Origin: Actinotalea solisilvae
Lineage (GTDB): Bacteria > Actinomycetota > Actinomycetes > Actinomycetales > Cellulomonadaceae
Direction: 5' to 3'
Length of the DNA: 64,000 nt
Assembly (NCBI RefSeq): GCF_016464425.1
Contig: NZ_JADDKQ010000009.1
Span: forward strand, 1 to 64,000
In this document: positions 1-7,541 of the stretch, one piece after another
Position numbering within the stretch: position 1 is the first letter of the stretch
How the letters are laid out: the number at the start of each line of letters is the position of its first letter
Position numbers and translations under genes: made by a program
Notes under the pieces: generated by a model
What the model was told of the DNA's origin: nothing
Databases searched by the model: none
Seen by the model: the letters and a program-made list of their open reading frames with translations, nothing else

Positions 1-1390
1 AGCTGGGCGGGCGGACGCTGCGCGCGGGCGAGAGCCTGCTGGCCCTCGTGTGGTCCGCGAACACCGCCGTCGGGCGCTTCCGCCACGACCGGCCCGACGC
101 GCCCGAGAACCGCCAGCTCTGGTTCGGCGCCGGCCGCCCCCCGGGCCTGGGCGCCCCGGCGGGAGGACGGACGGGTGACGCCGTCGGTGACGGCGTGGCC
201 GGCCCGGCGGGACCTGCGGCCGGTGGCACGGCGGCCGGGGCGGGGGCCGACGGCGTCCAGCCGCGCGGCGCCGACGCCGCGGCGGGCGGGCTCAGGCTGG
301 GCGTCGTGCTGGGGGTCACGTCGGGCGTCCGGCCGGGAGGTGTCGGCAGCGCCTGCTGCGGGCCCGCCGCGGGGGCGGGGTCGGCGGCACGAGCCGTCAC
401 CGGCGCCACGGGCGTGCCGCCGGTGTCGGTGGTCTCGGCGCGCCGGAGCGACGGGAGCCGGAGCGCGCGCGTGTGCTCGGCCGCGCGCTCCGCGGCGCGC
501 TGCTGCTCCAGCTCGCGCAGCTGGCGCCGGGTGAGCGGGCCCGCGGCGCCCTGGGGACCGGTCGTCCTGCCCGCGCGTTCCGCGTGGGCCGACGCAGCAG
601 CCGCCGTCGTCGGCGCGACCGGTGCCTCCTCGGGCGCCGTCGCGGGCGAGGTCGTCGCCGGCGTGCGCGGTGCTGCGGGCGCCAGGGCGGCGGCGCGCGC
701 GGGCCTCCGCGCACGCAGGAGCAGGACGGCCCACCACGCGAGCCCTGCGACGAGCAGCGCGGCGCCGACCAGCACGCCGGGCAGGTACCACGGCGTCGTG
801 ACGACCTGCGGCCACGTCAGGGTCAGCACCGGCGGCGGGGCGTCCTCCCCCGTGGTCGCGACGAGCAGGCTCCACCGGCCGTCCTGCGCGGTCCACTCCA
901 GCGTGGCCTCGCCCTGGCCGCCGGTCTCCCAGAGCCAGAGGTCCGCTCCGGCCGGGTCGGGCGGCAGCACGGCCTCCTCGGGCGCGGTCGCGGGGTCCGC
1001 CGGCTCGGCAGGCTCGGCCGGCTCCGTCGGTGCGGCCTCGGTCGGCTCGGGAGCCGCCGCCGCGACGTCGTCGGTCGCGAGCGTCTCGCGGTCGGCGAGG
1101 CCCGTGACCCGCGTCACCGCGTCGTCGCCGACCCACGCCTCGACGTCCGAGGTCCGTCCGACCGCCAGCACGACGTCGGCCCCGCCGTCGGCGGTCGCGC
1201 GGATCGTGACGTCCTCGGCCGCGAGGTCGAGGACGCCGGGCTCGGTGAGCAGGAGCGTCGTCCCGTCGGGGGCCGACGCCGAGGCGACGAGGGTGTCCGA
1301 GGGTCGCCAGACCGTGGCCGAGGCGATCCCCAGGCCGATGGACGCTGCACCGAGCAGGCAGAGCAGCGACGCGAGAGCGCGTTGGAGCAC
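1..1390 (-). CDS. Two-helix membrane protein with long Pro/Ala-rich tail (partial, 3' end beyond window)
   Basis: Starts at a GTG at 1390 behind a good ribosome site (AAGGGACGG, about 6 nt upstream) and stays open to the window edge, giving at least 463 residues. An N-terminal hydrophobic segment (about residues 5-26) is followed by an extracellular region of about 165 residues, a second membrane helix (about 200-222) with an Arg-rich flank, and a long cytoplasmic tail rich in Pro, Ala and Thr. The tail contains an Arg/Glu/Gln-rich stretch (about 285-300). No enzyme motif is visible and I do not recognise the family. It is divergent from the coiled-coil gene at 1786. The last 165 bases fit coding in the opposite direction better, so the true 3' end is doubtful. 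Confidence 0.6.
   Translation of the reverse strand, partial: MLQRALASLLCLLGAASIGLGIASATVWRPSDTLVASASAPDGTTLLLTEPGVLDLAAEDVTIRATADGGADVVLAVGRTSDVEAWVGDDAVTRVTGLADRETLATDDVAAAAPEPTEAAPTEPAEPAEPADPATAPEEAVLPPDPAGADLWLWETGGQGEATLEWTAQDGRWSLLVATTGEDAPPPVLTLTWPQVVTTPWYLPGVLVGAALLVAGLAWWAVLLLRARRPARAAALAPAAPRTPATTSPATAPEEAPVAPTTAAAASAHAERAGRTTGPQGAAGPLTRRQLRELEQQRAAERAAEHTRALRLPSLRRAETTDTGGTPVAPVTARAADPAPAAGPQQALPTPPGRTPDVTPSTTPSLSPPAAASAPRGWTPSAPAPAAVPPAAGPAGPATPSPTASPVRPPAGAPRPGGRPAPNQSWRFSGASGRSWRKRPTAVFADHTRASRLSPARSVRPPS
3..178 (+). pseudogene. Fragment resembling the C-terminal part of a cytochrome P450 (5' partial, haem Cys absent)
   Basis: Reading from base 3 gives a peptide with the order GG-T-L-x-AG, SAN, F, DRPDAPENR and FGAG followed by LGAP. 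This is the layout of the P450 region from the ERR partner strand to the haem loop. In P450s the loop is FxxGxxxCxG; here the Cys position reads Gly (FGAGRPPGLG). Codon positions 1, 2 and 3 show the normal high-GC coding gradient up to about base 165 and lose it afterwards. The roughly 45 residues that should follow the haem loop are missing, and a stop in the adjacent frame lies at 176-178. It may be a decayed P450 end or a chance antisense resemblance; it overlaps the minus-strand gene completely. Confidence 0.35.
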
Positions 1391-1630
1391 GAGCCGTCCC
1401 TTCAGACGTGACGTTCCACCATAGGGGAGGCGGTGCGAGCCTTCCCCCGGAGCGGGTCGCGGGGGCGGCCGAGGGCAGCGCGCGCGCCGCCGCGGGCAGC
1501 GTCCGGACCGAGTGTGGCGGGCCGTGACGGACCGATACCCTGGGCGTGACTCCGCCGCGCGTGACCGTCGGCGCCCGGCCCCCGCGGCCGTCGCGCCACC
1601 CTCGTGCGGCGCCTGCAGCAGCCCCTTCAG

Positions 1631-1761
1631 CGCCAGTCCGTGCCAGTCAGCCAGTCCGTGCCAGTCAGTGCCAGTCAGCCAGTCAGTGCCAGTCAGCCAG
1701 TCAGTGCCAGTCAGCCAGTCAGTGCCAGTCAGCCAGTCAGTGCCAGTCAGTGCCGTCAGTG
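1631..1761. repeat. Tandem repeat, 18-bp unit (CCAGTCAG + CCAGTCAGTG), in the leader of the coiled-coil gene
   Basis: An 8-mer CCAGTCAG and a 10-mer CCAGTCAGTG (or CCAGTCCGTG) alternate about six times. The pattern stops 25 bp before the start codon at 1786. The block has visibly more A+T than its surroundings. It lies in the 395-bp divergent gap 1391-1785, which otherwise shows only a weak -10-like TACCCT near 1536. The frame of the downstream gene stays open through the repeat (Gln/Ser/Cys-rich peptide), but the strong AGGAGG ribosome site just before 1786 argues that the repeat is not translated. Confidence 0.9.
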
Positions 1762-1785
1762 CCCCGTGCACACCCAGGAGGACCC

Positions 1786-4083
1786 GTGCCCGACGAGCGA
1801 TCGCTGTTCCCCGTGGTCATGCGCGGTTACGAGCGCACCCAGGTCGAGCAGCGCCTCCAGGCCCTCGAGCGGCAGCTCGCCGACGCGCGCACCCAGGTCG
1901 AGCAGCTCGACGCGCGCGCCATGCAGGTCTCGGGCGAGCTCTCCGAGGCCCACCGCCAGCTCCGCGAGGCCGAGCGGCCCACCTACTCCGGCCTCGGGTC
2001 CCGCATCGAGCAGCTCCTGCGCTCGGCGGAGGAGCAGTCGTCCGACGTCATGGCCCAGGCCAACGCCCAGGCCTCGGACGCGATGGCGCGCGCCAAGCTC
2101 GCCGCCGGTCAGCTGCGGGCACGCGCGGAGAACGAGGTCGCCGAGATGCTCGCGACCGCCCACCGCGAGGCCGAGGAGGTGCGCAGCACCGCGGCGTCGG
2201 AGTCCGAGAGCACCCTCGTCGCCGCGCAGCGCCGGGCCGAGGAGCTCGTCAGCTCCGCGGAGCGCGAGGCCGCCCGCATCTCGAGCGCCGTCACGACCGA
2301 GGAGAACGAGCGGCGCACGGGCCTCGAGCGCGAGCTCGGCACGCTGCGCGCGACGGTCGAGCGCGAGACGACCGAGCTGCGCGTCACGACCGAGCAGGCC
2401 GCGGCCGAGCTGCGCTCGACCACCCAGGCAGAGACGAGCCGCCAGCGCGAGGAGGCCGAGCGGTACGCCCAGGACCTGCGGGCGGCGGCCGACGCGGAGA
2501 CGTCCGAGCTGCGCCGCACGACCGAGGCCGAGACGGCAGCGCTCCGGACCGACGCCGAGCAGTACGCGGCCGCGCTGCGCACCCAGGTGCAGACCGAGTC
2601 CGCCGACCTCCAGGCGTCGACCGAGGCGGCGGTCGCCGCGATGCGTGCCGACGCCCAGGAGTACGCCGACACGGTGCGCGCGGTGACCGACCGCGAGGCG
2701 CGCGGCGTGCTCCAGCGTGCGGAGACGCAGGCCACCGCGCTGCGGACCGAGGCCGACCAGTACTCGGCGTTCGTGCGCGCGACCGCCGACCGCGAGGTCG
2801 CCGAGCAGCGGTCGGCCGTCGCCGACGAGCTCGCGGCCCAGCGCAACGCCGCGGCCGAGGAGGTCGCGGCGCTCCGCGCCGAGGCGGAGCTCTACGCGAC
2901 GGAGCTGCGCTCGTCGGCCGAGCGCGAGACGACCGAGCTGCGCGAGACCACGGACCGCGAGGTCGCCCAGCTGCGGTCGACGGCGGCCCGCGAGACGACC
3001 GAGCTCCGCGAGACCACGCAGCGCGAGGCGGCCGAGCTCCGTGCGACGACCGAGCGCGAGACGACCGAGCTGCGCGAGACGACCCGCCTCGAGGTGGAGC
3101 GTCTGCTCACGGAGGCCCGCCGGACCGCGGCCGAGCTCACGGGCGCCGCGACCGAGGAGGCCGAGGCGATCCGCGACCAGGTCCGCCGGCTGCTCGCCGA
3201 CGCCGAGGTTGACATCGCCACGCGCCGCGAGGCCGCCGAGCGCGCCGACGCCGAGCGCCACGAGGCCGCGCGCGCCGCGACCGAGCGGCTCGTCGGGGAC
3301 GCGGAGGCGCACGCCGCCGAGGCCGAGCAGCGCGTCGCCAACGCGCTCGAGCAGGCCGAGAAGATCCGCCGCGACGCGGACGCGCACGCCAAGGACCTGC
3401 TCGCCAACGCGCGGCGCAACGCCGACCGCGTGGTGGCCGAGGCCCGCGAGCACGCCGAGCGCACGCTGTCCGAGGCGATGACCGAGGCCGAGCGCGAGCG
3501 CACGAGCGCGGCGCGGCAGGTCGAGGACCTCAACCGCCAGCGCGAGTCGATCACGTCCTACCTCGACGAGCTGCGCAACCTGCTCGGGCACGACCGCGCG
3601 CCGTCCCGCGCGATCCTCGAGCGGGCGGACGACGTCGAGGCCCGCTTCGCCGCGTCGGCCGGCGGCGCCGCGGGCGCCGTCCCGCTCGCCGAGGCCGCGG
3701 ACGCCGGGGCCTCCGACGACGCGGAGGTCGACGTCGAGCAGGGCGGCACCGACCCGGTGGACCTCGAGCAGGACCTCGAGGAGGCCGCGGCCGTCGACGG
3801 CGTCGCGACCGCCGACGGGCCCGGGCGCGAGACGCCGGTCGAGGCCGCGGACGCCACCGACGTTCACGCCGACGCGGCCGCCGACGTGGAGGCCACCGAC
3901 GCCACCGACGCCGCCGACGCCGCCGTCACTGAGACGTCCGACGCCTCCGACGCCGGCACCGCCGAGGTCGACGGGTCCGACGAGGCCGAGGGCACCGACG
4001 GCGTCGTGCCCCAGCCGCGCGACGGGTCGCCGCGCGACGCCGTCGGCGCGCAGGCGGGCGCCAAGGCGCGCAAGCGCGGCTGA
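1786..4083 (+). CDS. Long coiled-coil protein with N-terminal DivIVA-like motif (Scy/FilP type)
   Basis: 765 residues from a GTG preceded by AGGAGG with 5-nt spacing. The N-terminus carries a DivIVA-like segment (FPVVMRGYERTQVEQRL, about residues 8-24). Then come about 600 residues of uninterrupted Ala/Glu/Arg coiled coil built on 11-residue steps. Around residues 380-430 a 22-residue unit containing ETTELRETT is repeated several times. The last about 150 residues are acidic, Asp/Ala/Thr-rich and probably disordered, ending in a short basic stretch. Actinobacterial proteins of this build (DivIVA, Scy, FilP; sometimes mislabelled cellulose-binding protein) form polar or filamentous scaffolds for cell-wall growth. 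The scaffold role is inferred from architecture only. Confidence 0.8.
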   Translation: MPDERSLFPVVMRGYERTQVEQRLQALERQLADARTQVEQLDARAMQVSGELSEAHRQLREAERPTYSGLGSRIEQLLRSAEEQSSDVMAQANAQASDAMARAKLAAGQLRARAENEVAEMLATAHREAEEVRSTAASESESTLVAAQRRAEELVSSAEREAARISSAVTTEENERRTGLERELGTLRATVERETTELRVTTEQAAAELRSTTQAETSRQREEAERYAQDLRAAADAETSELRRTTEAETAALRTDAEQYAAALRTQVQTESADLQASTEAAVAAMRADAQEYADTVRAVTDREARGVLQRAETQATALRTEADQYSAFVRATADREVAEQRSAVADELAAQRNAAAEEVAALRAEAELYATELRSSAERETTELRETTDREVAQLRSTAARETTELRETTQREAAELRATTERETTELRETTRLEVERLLTEARRTAAELTGAATEEAEAIRDQVRRLLADAEVDIATRREAAERADAERHEAARAATERLVGDAEAHAAEAEQRVANALEQAEKIRRDADAHAKDLLANARRNADRVVAEAREHAERTLSEAMTEAERERTSAARQVEDLNRQRESITSYLDELRNLLGHDRAPSRAILERADDVEARFAASAGGAAGAVPLAEAADAGASDDAEVDVEQGGTDPVDLEQDLEEAAAVDGVATADGPGRETPVEAADATDVHADAAADVEATDATDAADAAVTETSDASDAGTAEVDGSDEAEGTDGVVPQPRDGSPRDAVGAQAGAKARKRG

Positions 4084-4093
4084 GCGCGACCTC

Positions 4094-4540
4094 ATGACGG
4101 CCGACTCCCCCGACGCCGCGCGCGCCTGGCGGGACCAGCGGAGCGAGGCGGCGTCGGCCCACGCCGACGCGCTCGAGCGGGCCCGGGCCGCCGAGTCGGC
4201 CCGGGCGCGCGCGCTCATCGCCGACTTCGTGCGCGAGGCGCGCGAGCGGGGCGTCGCGCCCGTGCCGCTCAAGGCCCGGAGCTACGACGGGCAGAGCCGC
4301 TACCGGACGCCGCTGACGGGCTGGTACCTGCGCCGCAACGAGTCGGTCGCGGTCGGGACGGACGGCGAGTTCTACGTGCTCTCGGTGCCCGGCAGCCTGC
4401 GCTCCCTCGTCACGGGCGCGCGGCCCGAGCCGAGCGACCCCCCGCTCGTGCTCGGCAAGGGCGCGCGCGACGGCGAGTCGATCGACCTCGTCGACGCGCT
4501 CGCGATCGCCCTCGGCACGCAGCAGCGCCGCCAGGGCTGA
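4094..4540 (+). CDS. Conserved-looking actinobacterial protein of unknown function
   Basis: 148 residues starting 10 nt after the coiled-coil gene, so the two are probably cotranscribed. The first 55 residues are an Ala/Arg/Glu-rich helix. The rest looks like a small alpha/beta domain with a Tyr-rich core (YDGQSRYRTPLTGWYLRRNESVAV) and a short Asp/Leu-rich C-terminal helix. No signal peptide, membrane segment or catalytic motif is seen. I do not recognise a function; the position next to a cytoskeleton-like gene is the only hint. Confidence 0.75.
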   Translation: MTADSPDAARAWRDQRSEAASAHADALERARAAESARARALIADFVREARERGVAPVPLKARSYDGQSRYRTPLTGWYLRRNESVAVGTDGEFYVLSVPGSLRSLVTGARPEPSDPPLVLGKGARDGESIDLVDALAIALGTQQRRQG

Positions 4541-4574
4541 GGCGCGTCACCGCGCCCGGACCACCCGCGGCGCG

Positions 4575-5399
4575 TCAGCCCTGCGCGCGGGCCAGCAGGC
4601 TGCCGAGGGCGGCCGCGACCGGCTCGGGGCTCTCGTTGCTCGTCATGTGCCCCGCCTGCGGCACGACGACGAGCTCGGCGTCCGCGAGCGCGTCGACCAT
4701 GTGCTGCGCGGCCGCGACGGGGGCGATCTCGTCCTCGTCGCCGACGACGACGACCGCCGGGCCGCGGTAGCCCGCGAGGACCGCGGTCCGGTCCGGCCGG
4801 ACGGCCATCGCCTCCTGGGCGTAGGCGATCGCGGCCGGGCCCTGGTCCCGGATCCAGCGCTCGAGGCGCTCGGACAGGTCCGGGCGCGCGACGCGGTTGG
4901 TCGCGCCGAGCAGCGCCGTGCGCATCCCGAGCACCGCGTCGACGCGCATCTCCGCCCTCACGGTGCGCGCGACCTCCCGCCGGCGCTCGCGCGCCTCGTC
5001 GGTGTCCTCCGTCGACCTGGTGTCGACGAGCCCGAGGCCCGCGACGAGCTCCGGGTGCCGCTCGACCATGGCCATCGCGACGTACCCGCCCAGCGAGAGG
5101 CCCGCGACGACCGCGCGGTCGACGCCCTCGGCGCGGAGCGCCGCCGCGACGCCGTCCGCGACGACCTCGAGCGACGGCTCGGGCCCGGCACCCAGCGCCT
5201 GCGCGACGTCGGGACCCGACGGCGACGCGCCGAAGCCCGGGAGGTCGACCGCGAGCACGGTCGGGTCGCCCGCGAGGAGGTCGACGACGTCGAGCCACAT
5301 CCGGTGGTCGAGCGGGAAGCCGTGCAGGAGCACGAGGGGCAGCCGCCCCGGTGCGCCGCGGCGCACGGTGTGGACCTGGGGCATGCCGTCCGTCGTCAT
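4575..5399 (-). CDS. Alpha/beta-hydrolase
   Basis: 274 residues with a complete alpha/beta-hydrolase layout. There is an oxyanion HGFPLDHRMW near residue 26, a GFGAS turn, the nucleophile elbow GLSLGG (Ser102), the acid in VVGDEDEIAP, and the catalytic His in AGHMTSNESPE near the C-terminus. It resembles 3-oxoadipate enol-lactonase-like and related small esterases, but the substrate cannot be read from the sequence. It lies downstream of a second hydrolase on the same strand, separated by 74 bases. Confidence 0.87.
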   Translation of the reverse strand: MTTDGMPQVHTVRRGAPGRLPLVLLHGFPLDHRMWLDVVDLLAGDPTVLAVDLPGFGASPSGPDVAQALGAGPEPSLEVVADGVAAALRAEGVDRAVVAGLSLGGYVAMAMVERHPELVAGLGLVDTRSTEDTDEARERRREVARTVRAEMRVDAVLGMRTALLGATNRVARPDLSERLERWIRDQGPAAIAYAQEAMAVRPDRTAVLAGYRGPAVVVVGDEDEIAPVAAAQHMVDALADAELVVVPQAGHMTSNESPEPVAAALGSLLARAQG

Positions 5400-5473
5400 C
5401 GGTCGTCTCTCCGTCTTCGTCGTGGTGTCGGCCGCGGCGGGACCGCGGCCGGTGTCGAGGGTGCCGGCCGGCC

Positions 5474-6292
5474 TCAGCGGGTCTCGTCGTCGTCGGTCGC
5501 GGTCTCGACCGGGCCGTCCCAGGTCGTCGGCAGGGGCGCGTGCCCGGGCAGCACGTGCTGGACGATCTCGTCGAGCACGCGCCGCACGGCGGCCTCACCG
5601 ACCCACAGGTGCCGGGCCCCGTCGACGCCGATGACCTCGGCCGCCCGGACCGCCGAGAAGCGCTCGCGCGCCTCGGCGGGACGCAGGTAGTCGTCGAGCT
5701 CGGGGACGAGCACGACGAGCGGCTTGCCGGTCGCGTCCCAGGCCGCCAGGTGCTCGTCCGTCGCCCGGTGCAGCGGCGGCGAGAGGAGGATCGCGCCCTC
5801 GACGGACGGGTCGGCGCCGTGCATGAGCGCGAGCTCGGTGCCGAACGACCAGCCCACGAGCCAGCGCCGCGGCAGGTCGTGGAACTCGGCGTACTCCATC
5901 GCCGCGACGACGTCGTAGTGCTCCGCGACGCCGCCGTCGAACGTGCCCCCGCTGCGGCCGCGCGGGCTCGACGTGCCGCGCGTGTTGAACCGCAGCACGG
6001 CGAGGTCGGCGAGCGCGGGCAGTCGCCAGGCCGCCTTGCGCAGCACGTGCGAGTCCATGAACCCGCCGTGCGTCGGCAGGGGGTGCAGCGTGACGAGCGT
6101 CGCGACCGGCGGGCGGTCGACGGGCCGCGCGAGCTCTCCCACGAGCGTGAGTCCGTCGGCGGTGTGGAGCTCGATGTCCTCGCGCACGGCCGGCAGCACG
6201 GTGAGCGCGCGGATCGGCGTGCCGGTGCCGTCCGGGGCCGGCGTGGGCGCCGCGGCGGGGCGGGGGGCGGGCGTCGCGCTGTCGGTGCTCAT
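5474..6292 (-). CDS. Alpha/beta-hydrolase, dienelactone-hydrolase/CocE-like group
   Basis: 272 residues from ATG 6292. After a Pro/Ala-rich N-terminal stretch of about 30 residues come a strand-turn LHPLPTHGG, the FNTRGTSSPRG loop, and the nucleophile elbow GWSFGTE. Next are an acid-bearing VPELDDYLRP and a C-terminal GARHLW holding the His. This pattern matches hydrolases acting on small lipophilic esters (the YfbK/YtnL-like DUF1749/CocE-related set); the substrate is unknown. It starts 11 nt after the stop of the HAD gene and probably shares its transcript. Confidence 0.85.
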   Translation of the reverse strand: MSTDSATPAPRPAAAPTPAPDGTGTPIRALTVLPAVREDIELHTADGLTLVGELARPVDRPPVATLVTLHPLPTHGGFMDSHVLRKAAWRLPALADLAVLRFNTRGTSSPRGRSGGTFDGGVAEHYDVVAAMEYAEFHDLPRRWLVGWSFGTELALMHGADPSVEGAILLSPPLHRATDEHLAAWDATGKPLVVLVPELDDYLRPAEARERFSAVRAAEVIGVDGARHLWVGEAAVRRVLDEIVQHVLPGHAPLPTTWDGPVETATDDDETR

Positions 6293-6303
6293 CACGGCCG
6301 AGC

Positions 6304-7185
6304 CTATCGACGCCCGACGGGCGGGGCCCGGCGGACGGGCGCGTCCCCCGCGCCCTCCGTGCCTCCCGTGCCCTCCGTGGCGCCGAGCAGCCGCTCGAGC
6401 ACGCCCGCGACGCCGTCGTCCTCGTTGGACGCGCAGACCTCGTCGACGACGGCGATGACGTCCGGGTGCGCGTTCGCCACGGCGACCGAGCGTCCCGCCC
6501 ACCGGAGCATGGGCAGGTCGTTGGGCATGTCCCCGAACGCCCACACCTCGGCCGCGGCCACGCCGCGCTCGGCCGCCCAGCGCGCGAGCGCGGCACCCTT
6601 GGTGACCCCGGGCCCGGTGATCTCGGCGAGGCCGGGCGCACCCGAGTCCGCCACGACGGCGCGGCCCGCGAGGACCGCCTCGACGAGCGCGACGATCTCG
6701 GCGTCCGGGACCCGCTCGCACCGGGCCAGGAGCTTGCCGGTCGCACCGTCGAGGACGTCCTCGAGGCGTGCGGCCAGGGGCGCACCCGGCGGGACCGGGT
6801 GGTGGTTGCGGTAGCCGTGCTCCGCGGCGAACCCTGCGGCCCGCTCGGCCGCGAAGGCGACCCCGGGCAGCGCGGCGCGCAGGTCGGCGACGAGCGCCTG
6901 GACGACGTCGTCGGGCATGGTCGAGGCCTGGAGCACCGCCCCGCTCGCGGGCTCGTACACGAACGAGCCGTTGAGGCACGGGACGACGCCGTGCCCCGCG
7001 ACGGCGTGCGCGACCGCGTCGACCCAGCGCGGCGGCCGCGCGGTGACGAAGACGACGTCGAGGCCGGCGTCGTGCGCGCGGCCCAGCGCGGCGCGGGTGC
7101 GGGGCGAGACGCTGCCGTCGTCCCGCAGCAGGGTGCCGTCGAGGTCGGTCGCCACGAGCCGCGGCACGCGCGCGGTGCCGGTCAC
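6304..7185 (-). CDS. HAD-superfamily phosphatase, Cof type (class IIB cap)
   Basis: 293 residues. The catalytic DxDGT motif (ATDLDGTLL) is near residue 15, a Ser/Thr motif in VFVTARP follows, the Lys lies in VTKGAAL, and the last metal-binding motif is GDMPNDLPML. The large insert between motifs 2 and 3 is the C2 cap of Cof proteins, which dephosphorylate sugar phosphates and cofactor phosphates. The chosen GTG at 7185 overlaps the stop of the upstream gene as GTGA, which favours translational coupling. Confidence 0.88.
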   Translation of the reverse strand: MTGTARVPRLVATDLDGTLLRDDGSVSPRTRAALGRAHDAGLDVVFVTARPPRWVDAVAHAVAGHGVVPCLNGSFVYEPASGAVLQASTMPDDVVQALVADLRAALPGVAFAAERAAGFAAEHGYRNHHPVPPGAPLAARLEDVLDGATGKLLARCERVPDAEIVALVEAVLAGRAVVADSGAPGLAEITGPGVTKGAALARWAAERGVAAAEVWAFGDMPNDLPMLRWAGRSVAVANAHPDVIAVVDEVCASNEDDGVAGVLERLLGATEGTGGTEGAGDAPVRRAPPVGRR

Positions 7186-7484
7186 CGGCGTCGCGCGCGG
7201 TGCGACCAGCACGACGCGTGCCAGTGCCGGCGCCCCGCGACGCCGGCCTCGGCGCCCAGCAGGTCGTCCGTCGCCCACGCGACGACGTGCGCCGTGCCGG
7301 ACGCGATCTCCTGGCGGCACCCCGGGCAGGTGTAGGCCTTGCCCGACGCACCGCTCACCCGCTGGACCACCCACTCGCCGTCCGCCGCCGACTCGGTGCT
7401 GCGGCCGCCGCGCACGCGCTCGACGTCGAGCTCGGGGTGGTCCTGCGCCCACGGGCGCCTGGTGGACCGTCGGCCGCTCGGCAT
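7182..7484 (-). CDS. Small zinc-ribbon-like protein
   Basis: 100 residues from ATG 7484, preceded by GGGGGAGGA. A CPGC knuckle (YTCPGCRQEI) in the middle and HWHASCW near the end can supply four metal ligands. The last residues are Arg/His-rich. Similar short actinobacterial proteins are often annotated loosely as ATP/GTP-binding, but no nucleotide-binding loop is present here. The stop overlaps the start of the Cof phosphatase by four bases. Function unknown; a nucleic-acid or protein-binding role would fit the ribbon. Confidence 0.75.
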   Translation of the reverse strand: MPSGRRSTRRPWAQDHPELDVERVRGGRSTESAADGEWVVQRVSGASGKAYTCPGCRQEIASGTAHVVAWATDDLLGAEAGVAGRRHWHASCWSHRARRR

Positions 7485-7505
7485 GCGTCCATCCTCCCCC
7501 ACGCG

Positions 7506-7534
7506 CGCCGGCCCGGGCGCGGCCCGGGCCGGCG
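7506..7534 (-). terminator. Hairpin downstream of the beta-glucosidase gene
   Basis: A perfect 13-bp stem (CGCCGGCCCGGGC paired with its complement) with a 3-nt loop lies 8 nt after the stop of the gene ending at 7542. No T-run follows, as is usual in such G+C-rich genomes. It probably separates the sugar operon from the next small gene. Confidence 0.5.
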
Positions 7535-7541
7535 GGTGCGG

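Noticed and set aside
175-1411. Long plus-strand open frames opposite the first membrane gene
   Set aside because: Beyond base 165 they are Gly/Arg/Ser-rich antisense readings without coding-position bias; the minus frame reads as a signal helix, ectodomain, second helix and tail.
1631-1761. Possible small CRISPR array
   Set aside because: Units are 8 and 10 bp and directly adjacent, with no unique spacers of 25-40 bp and no cas genes nearby; it is a plain tandem repeat.
1546-1785. N-terminal extension of the coiled-coil protein through the repeat
   Set aside because: It would give a Gln/Ser/Cys-rich repeat peptide with atypical composition, and the strong AGGAGG sits exactly before GTG 1786.
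1756-4272. Very long minus-strand frame opposite the coiled-coil gene
   Set aside because: Leu/Gly/Arg-rich shadow created by the biased codons of the coiled coil.
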